The notes beneath the pieces are model-generated. The model ran no database searches, was not told where the DNA came from, and saw only the letters and a list, made by a program, of their open reading frames with translations. This document shows, one piece after another, positions 49,901 through 57,999 of a DNA stretch of 64,000 bases. This stretch comes from Notospermus geniculatus (taxonomy: Eukaryota; Nemertea; Pilidiophora; Heteronemertea; Lineidae). Both the position numbers and the translations under genes were made by a program. Within the stretch, counting starts at the first letter, position 1. The number at the start of each line of letters is the position of its first letter. The stretch covers positions 1-64,000 of the forward strand of contig NMRB01001813.1 in assembly GCA_002633025.1 (NCBI GenBank). Direction: 5' to 3'.

Positions 49901-52900
49901 GGATTTTACATCAATATGTAAAGATCAGTGTCTGGATGGCCATTTTGAATACAGCTTGGCTGAATAATCAAAATGAAAGAGTGATTTTATGAGACTAATG
50001 GGTGCGAATGAGGCATGTCGGATCCATCAAGTATGTACAGGTAGCTCCTAAATAAAACACCCATGTAAAATAGAGGTATGAACACGCTGCTATAATTTCG
50101 AATGACGATAAGACGTTACAATGTAGGTAAAGATTCTTCAGAAATCAGGCTTGCAACCTTTGAAAATTTGAGTCATGATTTAGTAACTGTTTCGAATGCG
50201 TCTTGAAATGATTTGGGCTACATCTACATGTACCTGTATAGAATGTTAAGAATGAGGTGTACTGCATTTTGGCGTTGCTATGTATGAAATCAGCAGAGTG
50301 TTGAAATGGAAGCAGGTTTTTAGCATCTATGAAAAAATAAAATGATAAATTACAAAAATACTAGATATTTTTGATATTACGTTATTCCAATTTGCGGACT
50401 CTCAATAGCATTGGATATATTTCACGTTTCCATGGCTCATTACAGAAGAAAATAGCAAACGGTACATGTATACACTCATGACCATGAGTATTACATCACC
50501 TATCTGCAAAATGTCATTGGAAATGCTAAATAGTTTTAATTCCAATCAGTTATTTTTCATGCAGTGCCAGATATTTCAAAAAGACAGTGCAATGTTATCG
50601 TTCATTCAACAGAGAATATCTATTATTGGTGATGGTGCTAAAAATATAAGTAGTGGTGTTGAAAGAGGTTCAGAATTAGTCCTCTAAAATAACATAAAAG
50701 TATTTGAAAGGATTGATATTCAATTTATTTACATATTTTTTTTGTGAGTTAGTCAGGTAAGATGCATGGCTAAAACAAATTCTATCGAAGTGAGCAATGG
50801 ATGACAAGAATGTATATTGATATTATAGTGAATAATTCAGGTGGCTATTGTGTGATACAGGGCTCCCATGAAGAAAGACCGGTTTGGAGAATTTACACAA
50901 TGTATAGCTTCGAAGAATAACCCCATCCCCTTATTGCACAAAATCCACAGGAAGCTGGGCTGAGTTGTTTGAAATAGTACTTCTATACTTTCATCTTGGT
51001 GGCATACTCTAAACTTCCACTTACCTGTCCCATTCGTGAACTCGGAAAAAATGACTAAATCCTAAGTTGAAGATAATGGGGTGGGGGTATGGTCAGAAAG
51101 AGTAATGTCCTGTCCACTTACTTGTCCCACTCCCGAGCCTGGCAAAGAATAACAGCGTGCGATATCTTCAACTTAGGATTCGGTCATTTTTTCCGAGTTC
51201 AGGAATGGGACAGGTAAGTGGGAGTTAAGAGTACCTACATGTAGTCGATGATGCCAAGAAAAGTTACTATTAAAGCGCCACTGTATGCATTTAGTTTTCT
51301 ATCTCGTGGCGGACGACATAACCTTTGACCTTCAGGCAACCTCGTATACGCATGCTCCAAGATTGTTAAAATCTATCTATTTGAATGATCTAAGTTACCA
51401 ATTAGGCATTGAGACTGTTGCCACACATAAAAGAATGAGTTGATGCATAGTATAGTACCTTACCTGATGAAGGGTTAGACACGCTAGGACAGACGTTGAA
51501 CTTCTCAAGTGATGATAAGGATAGATGGCGGCCATTTTTGTCAGCTAAGGTTTTGACATGCAGGTAGTATCAATCTAGCCTAAATGTTACCACTGGCTTT
51601 CCATGTACATTGTATATGGGTTGGAGAGGACACCAGTCTTATCACGTTGGTTCCAGATTCCGCCGCCAGGGGAGGGACACTGAGGGATACCTCATGCATA
51701 CAGTTTCCTGACGGAGAAACCACGGTTTTCTATGAGAAGCAGCAGTTCTCTCAGAGGGTGGACAGTTACTAAGACAACACAGGTCACTTATGTCACATAA
51801 ATGCACCCAAAGACTAACAATGACATGGAGACAATGATAGTGACTAGAAGGCTGGTAACATATAGAAAGGGAGCCCTGTGTGTGAATGTGGTAATACTGT
51901 TTAACGTACGACGGGTGGTGTTTCGCCAAGCTGCAGCGGGCTTTCTAGCAAGACCAGTGCTGGTGTCACCTGTCAAAAGATAGTTAGTAAACCATGAAGC
52001 ACTGCAGATGTAAATATTATTACGGACAGAGTTATTGCACCCACAGCAAACAACAGACCATGTGTTCAAAAGCAGAGGTCGTTTTTACTTTACACAAGTC
52101 AAGATGATCTTTTAAGGGAGTAAGAAATAAAAGTGGAAAATAAGAAGTGGTAAATTCTGGAATTTTGCGTGAATTTTTCAATTTCTCAAATTGGGGAAAA
52201 AAATTCCCATTTTGAGAAATATCGCCCGAAAAATAAGACAAAATGTCATGTCATTTTAAGAAAATTTCTCAAAATGAGAAAATATTTTCTCCGAATTTGA
52301 GAAATTGAGAAATTCGTGCAAAATTCCAAAATTACCCACTTCTTATTTTCCACTTTTGTTTCTTACTCCCTTTTTTACAAATAAAGCACTGAATTAAGGT
52401 TCATTTATTTCGCAAAATGTCATGTGATATTGCATGGGAAACAGTTGTTTCGTGATATTTTCATGATAGGTACCGTAAGCGATTCTTTTCTTGACTTGAA
52501 AAATATAGTGCCATTTCTGTAGGAGCATGATGCTACCATTTATAAAGTACAATGCACTGGTATGTAGCATACCAAACGATGATAATTTAATAAAATGTAT
52601 AATATTATATTACTAGTATTTCTTGTGATAAAAAGTGCATTTATGTTCGGAATGATTTCTAGTCCTCACAATGTGATGGTCAAGAACAATGCAAAATGGA
52701 AGAATATGAACTCGGAGCTTTCAAGTCAAACAAACAATATGTAAAAATCATGCCTTTACGTTTTTTTCATTCCATAAGAATAAAAAATACATAACAGCAA
52801 AATAGATATATCTATTTTTGGTAACAGTATAAACTAAACTACAATGAGGGGATTTATTGGAAACAATATACAAAGACAATGATGTTGAATAACAGAACTG

Positions 52901-54756
52901 TTTTTTTTTCAAACAACAGCAGTAAAAACCAGAGAAAATTGTTGATGGAAAGTGCGCCTTCGCCGTCAAAAATTGACAGAACCATGCATTCCCCTGTGAA
53001 AAAAACCAACAGAATGGGAAATCAAGCTAATGAACTGTTCATGCGATTACAAAAAATCATGCAGGACGAAATATCCAAATTGTCCCGTTGGCTAGACGGT
53101 TTAAAAGAACAGCATTGTCAAGCGAGAGAAACCGTTGATTCCAAAGAGACGGGCCGTCTATTGTAGAAGATTTCTTAACTCTAGGACCGTATGCACCAAC
53201 GAAGATTATCTTGAACTCAGATTGACTTCCCATTGTTACATCATGCCCTGGCAAACCTGAACAATTGAAAAGCTGTGGCTCAACCTGAGTTCAAGATAAT
53301 TTTCGTTGATATACGGCCCAAGGTATATCTTTTTGTTTGTTGGGCAAAATACAAAAGCTTAAAGGGAGAGTCCATTCATTGTGTAAAATTCTGAATTTTT
53401 GAAATATCGTTAATACATTCAAATTCATTGATAACTGCAACATGTCATTTTTTTAAATCAGCAAACTCGACGTTTTACCGGGTAAGCATTTTTATTGTAT
53501 CCCAAGGGGACCATTGCACAGCACATGTGATGTCATGTGTGCTCAATGCATATTTATGAAGGTACAAGCAATAGGCCTAGGCAGTCACAGTATTAGCTCA
53601 TTCACTACACTAAGGTCTTCAGCATATTGACACTGTGACATCACCTCTCATTGCAATAGTCATGGCAATTTTCAATACCCTTCCTGCAACTTCTCGCCCC
53701 CCCCCGCCGCATGCCAACCACTCTGTTCACTATCGCTTCTTTTTTGTTCACGTGTTCCTACTTTTTGTACGTTGTACCTATTCTTCTGCTTGTAATCTCA
53801 TTAATGCATGTTTAATATTCATTTGGTTGTACCACCTATTTCGCTCTTCTGTATAAACTACATACATGTATCTGTCACTTTTGTCCAGGGCCAGTAATGC
53901 CTTGCCTCGGCCCTGGGCTCTTGTAATGTTTATTCTTATTTGCATAAATAAACACTTTCAAACAAACAAAATCAAACATCAAATTGCAATAGTCTCCATG
54001 GATTGATAAAAATTCAAAAGTTTACAATGAGTGGAGTCTCTCTTTAAAGTCGACCTTGAAGTTTGGGAGGCTTCTAGAACACGGGCTATGGCCTTTTAGA
54101 AACATACGTTTCTTTCATTCTTTCATATCCAGAGAGAATATACCAAAGGTTTCTTTGGCCAAAGCTGCAGACATGCCAACACAGCACAGAAATGCACATA
54201 AACAAGGCAGCAAGTCACCACAAACACAAAGTAATGTACAACATCGATCAACATTTCGACTACGAAACCAAAATCGTTTAAACGACACAATGGAAAATAT
54301 CGAAAATCCTACCATATCTTGAAATTCTCCTATTAAAGCTGAGTATGTTTGGCGACCTGTCGGGAAACTACATGTAGGATAATAGGAATTTCTTACCTTT
54401 CCTCCTTCATCCGATGACCCCAATGATTTCGTGTCGGTCTTCTCTGTTTTTTCACTGGGTGCACTCTGCGGGGGTGTCTGCTCCAAAGTCGGGGTATCTT
54501 GTCGTACAATGTGAGGATGCACACGCCGTGGGACTGCATTGGTCGCGTTTTCCTGGTCGCTCACCTCTTCCACACATTCCAACGTTGTAAGCGTCGTCTG
54601 ACGACTCGACTGACGCGATGTCGCGTCTTGAGAATGCAAATCACCATTCGAAATGGCTGATATTTTGCCATTTGCCGTGCTATTCGATACACTGTTCGTA
54701 TCACTTGTAATTTCCAAAACCTGGGTTCCTTCCGTGATGGTTGGTGGTTGATCAAA
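31974..54756 (-). CDS. K+-dependent Na+/Ca2+ exchanger, NCKX/SLC24 family (3' part)
   Basis: Plasma-membrane exchanger importing Na+ to export Ca2+ and K+. Exons in transcript order, all with GT-AG borders: cytoplasmic loop, about 54756-54397 (phase 0 ends, 5' border uncertain); optional 37-codon cassette 42794-42684 (phase 0/0); 39684-39547 (P-L-D-I-S-W-P then [10 protein letters not shown]); 38076-37957 (K-K-F-F-P-I-T-F and V-W-W-A-N-T-V-G); 34928-34792 (alpha-2 repeat with [12 protein letters not shown] and G-S-N-I-F-D-V); 32235-31974 (P-F-P-W-L-L-Y-S, two helices, stop). Phases agree throughout. Residue order matches vertebrate NCKX2-type proteins closely. The N-terminal helices and alpha-1 repeat are not in the window and should lie beyond 64 kb. 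The loop exon is Ser/Thr/Gln-rich and borders a duplication breakpoint at 54805. Confidence 0.9.
32280..32700. repeat. Degenerate minisatellite in the last NCKX intron
   Basis: Imperfect tandem units of the type GGGATTTTTACCTTATG and GGACTTTTACCTTGG, roughly 15-20 bp each, most regular from 32500 to 32695. The segment 32280-32345 holds the complement (AAAATCCCCAAGGTAAAAG), so the array can fold back on itself. It starts only about 45 bp upstream (in transcript sense) of the acceptor at 32236. Confidence 0.7.
32701..33452. other. Intron sequence, no recognised feature
   Basis: Part of the intron between the last two NCKX exons. A few AAGGTAAA/ATCCC words near 33106-33175 echo the minisatellite. 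Nothing else seen. Confidence 0.4.
33453..33810. mobile_element. Family A MITE in NCKX intron
   Basis: TAGTGACGTTTCGCAAA start, TTACGAAACCTA end, core TTTCGTATCTACGAAG. The right arm is shortened by a deletion near 33765. Confidence 0.8.
33811..34791. other. Intron sequence, no recognised feature
   Basis: Open frames on both strands at 34179-34590 have no recognisable domain and no splice support. No element identified. Confidence 0.4.
34965..35110. mobile_element. Partial family K element
   Basis: AAGTGCCACTGTATGCATGAG, CTCCCCTGGCGGCGGAAT and ACTGGTGTCCTGTCCAACCC to AAAATGGCCGCCAT match the right-hand part of family K. The rest is missing. Confidence 0.65.
35912..36261. mobile_element. Inverted-repeat element (CTCCCATCTCCACCTTGA ends)
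   Basis: The left arm 35912-35972 and right arm 36202-36261 are reverse complements, including GGCAGGGTGTCCCTTTTC. The centre holds smaller inverted words (GACTTGACCAATCAGAAGCA with CTGATTGGTCAG). An open frame crosses it but is not a gene. Confidence 0.75.
36262..37956. other. Intron sequence between NCKX exons, no recognised feature
   Basis: Short frames only; a CCCCCCCCGAAA run at 37617. I see no exon or intact element. Confidence 0.45.
38172..38290. mobile_element. Family F MITE, right end missing
   Basis: GGAGGTTTCGAAATCAAACG start and AACGACAACGTTATTTTTGT arm as in 22757-22911. The complementary end stops at ATAACGTTGTCGTAAATT. Confidence 0.7.
38913..39267. mobile_element. Inverted-repeat element with AAGGCTTTTCAAGGC words
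   Basis: AACATGGTTCCTGCAG at the left, CGCAGGAACCATGTT at the right. Repeated CAAGGCCTT/AAGGCC words inside. A 121-codon plus-strand frame runs across the element and its left flank (38818-39183); I regard it as incidental. Confidence 0.65.
39343..39506. mobile_element. Family M MITE
   Basis: Copy of 9921-10076, with AGGTGTCACTAGTGGTT, TCAGGTCCTGATCAATTTC and GTGTGCTGCCCTCTATCGTA, next to the NCKX exon at 39547. Confidence 0.7.
39685..40658. other. Intron sequence, no recognised feature
   Basis: A loose inverted repeat near 39835-40080 (CTGTATG...TTTCGACGGCC and GGCCGTCGAA, with CTGGTAGGCAAAT repeated) suggests another decayed foldback element. No exon. Confidence 0.4.
40659..41021. mobile_element. 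Family A MITE in NCKX intron
   Basis: TAGTGAGGTTTCGCAAA start, TTTGCGAAACCTCACTA end, core CGTTTCCACTTCGTAGATA. Reverse orientation relative to 33453-33810. About 363 bp. Confidence 0.85.
41022..42551. other. Intron sequence, no recognised feature
   Basis: AT-rich with scattered ACATGTA words. A poly-G run is at 42287-42300. No exon or intact element seen up to the duplication border at 42552. Confidence 0.45.
42684..42794 (-). CDS. NCKX cassette exon, copy 1 (37 codons)
   Basis: On the minus strand: acceptor TTTTTCCTGCAG at 42795, 111-bp open exon, donor GTGAGT at 42683. Phase 0 at both ends, so it can be included or skipped without changing the frame. The Ser-rich start G-S-S-A-L-S-S and later R-M-A-M-R-R-P-S-W suit the cytoplasmic loop, where vertebrate NCKX2 also has a Gly-Ser-Ser-rich, alternatively spliced part. 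Its twin at 54937-55047 encodes the same 37 residues with two synonymous differences. Confidence 0.6.
43858..44238. mobile_element. Family A MITE (duplication copy 1)
   Basis: TAGTGAGGTTTCGCAAA and TTTGCGAAACCTCACTA ends. Its counterpart in copy 2 is 56287-56680. Confidence 0.85.
44714..45275. mobile_element. Palindromic MITE (AAGGGAGTAAGAAATAAAAG type) split by a SINE
   Basis: Ends AAGGGAGT and ACTCCCTT; arms carry AAAATAAGAAGTGGGAAATT and its complement. Uninterrupted versions are at 57152-57413 and 52114-52372. A SINE sits at 44913-45190. Confidence 0.8.
44913..45190 (+). mobile_element. tRNA-derived SINE, young insertion
   Basis: A 278-bp element with a tRNA-like head: A-box-like GGTGGTGCAGTGG and B-box GGTTCGAATCC. 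A body contains CCACCCAGGTGTAAATGGGT, and the 3' tail is an ACTTTAA repeat. It is bracketed by TATCCCAA (44905-44912 and 45191-45198). The equivalent site in copy 2 (about 57329) has a single TATCCCAA and no SINE, an exact empty site. Confidence 0.9.
45687..46013. mobile_element. Family B foldback element (TTCAACA array), first of a pair
   Basis: Ends AAGGGGGGTTTACACGGTTC and GTGTAAACCCCCCTTT. The interior is a chain of TGTTGAA and TTCAACA words around the centre AGGAACATGTTCCT. The whole can fold into one long hairpin or several shorter ones. Confidence 0.8.
46022..46324. mobile_element. Family B foldback element, second of a pair
   Basis: AAGGGGGGTTTACACGATTC start, eight bases after the first element. 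Its right terminus is truncated (GTTGAACCGTAGATTCC). Central phrase ATAGCTTCATGTTCCTATTTC as at 8690-8890. Confidence 0.75.
46570..46788. mobile_element. Family K element, split by the insertion at 46789-47075
   Basis: GTTATCAATTAGACATGGAG, AAAAGAATGAGTTGAAG and GATGGCGGCCATTTTTTAGC. It continues after the insert with GTATCAGTCTAGCC and GGTTGGACAGGACACCAG to about 47200. Confidence 0.65.
46789..47075. mobile_element. MITE with TA target duplication, absent from copy 2
   Basis: Ends CTCTAACCTCTTAGATGTAA and TTACATCTAAGAGGTTAGAG, flanked by TA on both sides. Copy 2 reads straight through (CGACATATTATCAG near 59226). Confidence 0.85.
47241..47494. mobile_element. hAT-like element (CAGGCGCGGATCCAGG ends), absent from copy 2
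   Basis: CAGGCGCGGATCCAGG at the left and CTGGATCCGCGCCTG at the right fit the CAG...CTG inverted ends of hAT MITEs. The equivalent place in copy 2 (about 59400) lacks it. A clean 8-bp target duplication is not evident. The single N at 47217 and poly-C lie just to its left. Confidence 0.65.
48266..48642. mobile_element. Family C MITE (AGGCCAATTTACACGAT ends), with an extra half copy
   Basis: AAGGCCAATTTA...ACACGATGCG at the left and CGTATCGTGTAAATTGGCCT at the right. A further AGGCCAATTTACACGATACG arm (48643-48664) follows directly. Counterpart 60645-61015. Confidence 0.75.
48985..49116. mobile_element. Family D MITE, first of a tandem pair
   Basis: AAGCTGCGTTTACCAGACAT and GGTAAACGCAGCTT ends. 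Copy 2 has only one, shortened element here (61362-61479). Confidence 0.8.
49118..49259. mobile_element. Family D MITE, second of a tandem pair
   Basis: AAGCTACGTTTAGCTGACAC at the left, GTCTGGTAAACGCAGCTT at the right, one base after the first element. Missing from copy 2. Confidence 0.8.
49485..49590. mobile_element. Short hairpin MITE absent from copy 2
   Basis: ACCCATATTCATAAAACT and the complement GTTTATGAATATGG, with a CTTATCTTTTG/CAAAAGATAAG centre. CTGG occurs on both sides (49481-49484, 49591-49594) and once only in copy 2 near 61707. Confidence 0.8.
49591..51005. other. Duplicated intron sequence without gene
   Basis: AT-rich. A 69-codon plus-strand frame at 50478-50687 is preserved in copy 2 (62640-62849), but only within a tract where all DNA is conserved. 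No splice or domain support. Confidence 0.4.
51006..51232. mobile_element. Hairpin MITE (ACTTACCTGTCCCATTC arms)
   Basis: Left arm with CCACTTACCTGTCCCATTCG and AATCCTAAGTTGAAGAT. The right arm is the complement (GGGACAGGTAAGTGG). Copy 2 counterpart about 63168-63394. Confidence 0.8.
51279..51704. mobile_element. Complete family K element
   Basis: Ends CCACTGTATGCAT and ATGCATACAG. Body CTCGTGGCGGACGACATAACC, CCACACATAAAAGAATGAG, GATGAAGGGTTAG, GATGGCGGCCATTTTTG, GGAGAGGACACCAGTCTTAT. Copy 2 counterpart 63441-63866. Confidence 0.75.
51789..51973 (-). CDS. Possible terminal exon with one membrane helix
   Basis: On the minus strand an acceptor-like CTATCTTTTGACAG precedes a 61-codon frame that ends in a single hydrophobic segment ([16 protein letters not shown]) and a stop. 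Its start phase does not fit the NCKX loop exon upstream, so it is either a separate gene or chance. I do not recognise it. Confidence 0.2.
52114..52372. mobile_element. Palindromic MITE (AAGGGAGTAAGAAATAAAAG type)
   Basis: AAGGGAGTAAGAAATAAAAG and its complement at the ends; AAATTTCTCAAAATGAGAAA in the centre. Same family as 44714 and 57152. Confidence 0.85.
52920..53166 (+). CDS. Possible terminal exon of an unrecognised helical protein
   Basis: A T-rich tract and acceptor (TTTTTTTTTCAAACAACAG) at 52919 precede an open frame of about 82 codons ending TAG at 53166. The peptide is charged and helical: Ser-Pro-rich start, then [18 protein letters not shown] and W-L-D-G-L-K-E-Q. Composition is protein-like. 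It lies on the opposite strand to the NCKX gene, inside one of its introns. No partner exon or domain identified. Confidence 0.35.
53182..53321. mobile_element. Short hairpin MITE
   Basis: TAGGACCGTATGCACCAACG and TTGAACTCAG on the left pair with CTGAGTTCAAGATAAT and TATACGGCCCA on the right. Confidence 0.65.
53359..54048. mobile_element. 690-bp inverted-repeat element
   Basis: TTAAAGGGAGAGTCCATTCA at the left, and TGAGTGGAGTCTCTCTTTAA at the right. AAAATTC...TTGAATTTTT pairing continues inward. Near its right end is GGGCCAGTAATGCCTTGCCT...AATAAACACTTT, which looks like the 3' tail of a LINE or SINE caught inside. Confidence 0.65.
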
Positions 54757-54936
54757 CTGGAAGCTTGGATTTTGGTAAGAATGATTCAGTTCTGTGCCTC
54801 CAGAATGCTTAGCTTTGTTTTAATAAGCATACACTGACACTATAGGAGGCAGTCCGCGCCTGCTCTGTTGTGTCAGTAGAATTCCCAACGCACTAACATG
54901 CAGGCTGACTTTACAGACAGCCCAAATCATACTCAC

Positions 54937-55047
54937 CCAAGATGGCCGCCGCATGGCCATCCGGCCAACAAAAGCATTCCCCTTTGATACTGGTAGATGA
55001 AGGGAATGTAAGGAAGCTGCAGCAAAGGAAGAAAGAGCAGAGGATCC
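54937..55047 (-). CDS. NCKX cassette exon, copy 2 (37 codons)
   Basis: Same acceptor (TTTTTCCTGCAG), length (111 bp), phase (0/0) and donor (GTGAGT) as 42684-42794. The encoded 37 residues are identical; the two base changes are both at third positions (Leu and Gly codons). In transcript order this copy comes before the loop exon (54756-54397) and the other copy after it, so both or either could be used. Confidence 0.55.
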
Positions 55048-55413
55048 CTGCAGGAAAAAGGGACAGTCAGAGAAATAAACAACAAGAGACATAAAAAAAG
55101 ATCAAATCAACGAGAATTAGATTCGAAATTTTGGCAATAATGGAAATTAAGTGGGTGTGAATGTTGAAATTAATATCCAGCTGATAAAAGCAAGTTCATA
55201 TCTTTATCTTTTGTTCTATAACATAAGTACATGTAATTCATTGTAAGGCTAAATGATGAGATCGACTTCTTTGGGTTTATCAGTGGAGTAAAAGGGCCTG
55301 AATCTGAGGGAAAGCTCCTTTTCAAAAGATACCCCTCGAGTTACAAACTCGAATGGTGCCTTTTGAAAAAGAGGCGGATTTGGGGGCGCAGCCGACGCTC
55401 TGATTACATGACG

Positions 55414-55587
55414 CAATAGGAGCTGTCAGCGAGTTGACCACTAGGTGTCACTAGGGCCCAATTCAATGCATCTAGCGGACCCAGTCATTATCGATCGAGC
55501 AGCGATCATAATAGATTTCCTGTACATTTGGTCCGCTAAGACTGTGCTGCCATCTGTTAGCAATAAGCGCGGCTGACTGCTCCTATT
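55414..55587. mobile_element. Family E MITE, absent from copy 1
   Basis: CAATAGGAGCTGTCAGC and GCTGACTGCTCCTATTG ends; TAGCGGACCCAGTCATTATC inside. Copy 1 (about 43165) lacks it. Confidence 0.85.
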
Positions 55588-56286
55588 GAACTGAAGACTT
55601 GAAATTTTAATGATGATTTGAGGTCAATAACGAATTTCAAGTCTTTTGAGGATCAAGCTGAGTCTGCCAACAGCAGCACGTAAGGTGTAAGGGCTTGGTT
55701 CAGTGACCAAATTTTCCAAGCCCAGTTTTTTAGAATGTCAAATAAACTCCCCATTTTTGTTACAGTGTATATTATTGTCCGGCAGATATGTTTACTGTAG
55801 CTGAAAGTTAAAACGGCTATATAGCTAATTTCAAAGATTTTTGACATTTTAGAAAAGTGGGTTTGGAAAATTTGGTCACTGAACCTGAGCCCATAAAGTT
55901 GCAAGTATATGTAACGTTATTGGTTGGCATTAGACAAATGACCCTCAATGATTGGTTGGCGGAAACAGAGCCATACTGGTCGACTGCAGAAAGAGATATG
56001 ATTGGCTAGACACTTAGACTGCTACCTGGACTAAGCAAGTTATTAATCATCTAAAGAAGAATGCCGAATTAGTAGTTAGTCGATTAAAACATCTAGGACG
56101 ACATGATAAATTGACTACGTGAAAGGAGACAAAGAAGTTAGTTGGCTACAAGGCCAAGATAGAACGTGATATCTAAGAAAAGGCATTTTCTGGCAGATTT
56201 CAATGAATAAATCAGTAAGTTAGCAGAATAATCTTCAATTTCACATGAAGAATCAGTTTTGCCAAGCATGACAGGTTCTGTCATAT

Positions 56287-56680
56287 TAGTGATGTTTCGC
56301 AAATCTGACGAAACACGAAGTACGAAATATGAAATTCAACTTCATTTCCAGCACCTAATATATTTCTGGAGATGATTGGTGCCACAAATGTCCCTGCTGC
56401 CAATGTGTCTTTTAGCATATCATGTAAGACCGAGAGAGTTATGGTGCATCTTGAATTCCTAAATTTCCACTTCGTATCTTCGAAGTGGAAACGAAAGATA
56501 AATTTCAAATTTTAATAAACACCGTTACTCTATCAGTCTAAATTCATACGCTAAAAGACGCTCTTGCAGCAGACAAAATTCGTGGCACCAACCATCTCCT
56601 GAAATACATTACGTCATGGAAATGAAGTCCAATTTCGTATTTCCTACTACGTGCTTCGTCAGATTTGCGAAACCTCACTA
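56287..56680. mobile_element. Family A MITE (duplication copy 2)
   Basis: Counterpart of 43858-44238. It has kept a longer right-of-centre part (ACTCTATCAGTCTAAATTC) that is shortened in copy 1. Confidence 0.85.
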
Positions 56681-57151
56681 TTGACTACTCATGGTCAAGC
56701 ACTCTAACGTACATGTACGTGTACGTGTTCTGTCACTCGTGCCGTTTCTGTAAAAAAAATTAAGATAGAATGGCTGAAACATGCAAGCCATTGTGGTCTG
56801 AGGGAATCGTGTTTCCTTGAAGGGACAATTACTTAGGTATACTGAATCGATTTTTTGTTGTGAAAATGACGTTCGATGTATTAGTGGCGTGACTGCGGAT
56901 GGAAGTCATGCAGAGGGTTATACAACGGATTGACGCACACTACTTATCACAACATACATCGGTGTAGCTCCTACATGTCGGAAAGAAATAGTCAAGACAT
57001 GCATGCGATAACATTTCATTATGATTCTGTCGAGATGTATCGACTTCAAAGATATCTCAAGTTTTAAGTGCTCATTAATCAGATCTACGCTCTGATTAAT
57101 GGTTACCTTAAAAGGTATGATATAAATCCTATTTTTACAGTCATAAAAAAG

Positions 57152-57413
57152 AAGGGAGTATTAGAAATAGAAGTGGAAAATAAGAAGTGGGAAATTTTGC
57201 GCTTTTCTGCGAATTTTCGATTTCTCAAATTGGGGCGAAATTTTTTCCATCTTGAGAAATATCGCCCAAAAAATCAGACAAAATGTCGTGTCATTTTAAG
57301 AAAATTTCTCAAAATGGGAAAAAATTATATCCCAATTTGAGAAATTGAAAAATTCGCGCAAAAGTGCCAAAATCCCCATTTCTTATTTTCCACTTTTATT
57401 TCTTACTCCCTTT
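57152..57413. mobile_element. Palindromic MITE (AAGGGAGT type) without SINE
   Basis: Uninterrupted counterpart of 44714-45275, preserving the empty site TATCCCAATTTGAG of the SINE. Confidence 0.85.
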
Positions 57414-57999
57414 AAGCAAAAAGTCATAATAAATTTTTCCTTAAAGGTTATTTAGAATCTGCACTAAGTGAAACGCTCCCAATCATGCTCCAGGTTCCAA
57501 CAACAACACACACTGGAATATCCAGTACTAATCATGTACAGAAATTAAACGATCAATAGAATATTGAAATGGGCCCCATTTGCATTAGAAAAACCATTAG
57601 TCCAATATCTGAAGTTTGTTTGGTCACTCTGAAATAGGAAATTTGATGATGATCGATCATGAGGAAGAAGTATTGAACAGAAAACGTCATTGGTTGCTCA
57701 GTGTTGTCAACACTATTAACGTCTGCTCTGGAAGTAAAAAACATATCCTTCGAAGATTGTCAACATGTTTGTTAACTGACATCATGCAAATGAACAGAAA
57801 CCCCGAAGTACGTACAGCATGCATTGCCATGATATTTCGATATCTGTTAAGGCCTGTTTCCACTACAGCGGTTTCCGCAGCGGTTCACAGGCATTGGGAC
57901 AATCAACAGGCTATGTATTGTTAAACCATCGAAGGATTATCCAAACCCCTGTGAAAAACGCACCGCTTGACGCAAAATTGCCTCGTGGAAACAAGGCTT

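Larger units (their letters stand above)
42552..54804 (+). repeat. Large direct duplication, copy 1
   Basis: Similarity to the sequence from 54805 onward begins abruptly at ATGCTTAGCTTTGTTTTAAT (42552 and 54805). It can be followed, apart from element insertions, to 51838, which corresponds to the window end at 64000. If the unit is exactly tandem, copy 1 is the full 12253 bp up to 54804. It contains intronic DNA of the NCKX gene, one cassette exon, the loop exon near its right border, and many MITEs. Confidence 0.85.

Noticed and set aside
50478-50687. 69-codon plus-strand frame identical in both duplication copies
   Set aside because: It lies in the tract where all DNA is nearly identical, so identity says nothing about coding; no acceptor or domain.
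51789-51973. Treating the membrane-helix frame as the missing N-terminal NCKX exon
   Set aside because: Its position is downstream of the loop exon in transcript order, its phase does not match, and it ends in a stop; kept only as a low-confidence separate exon.
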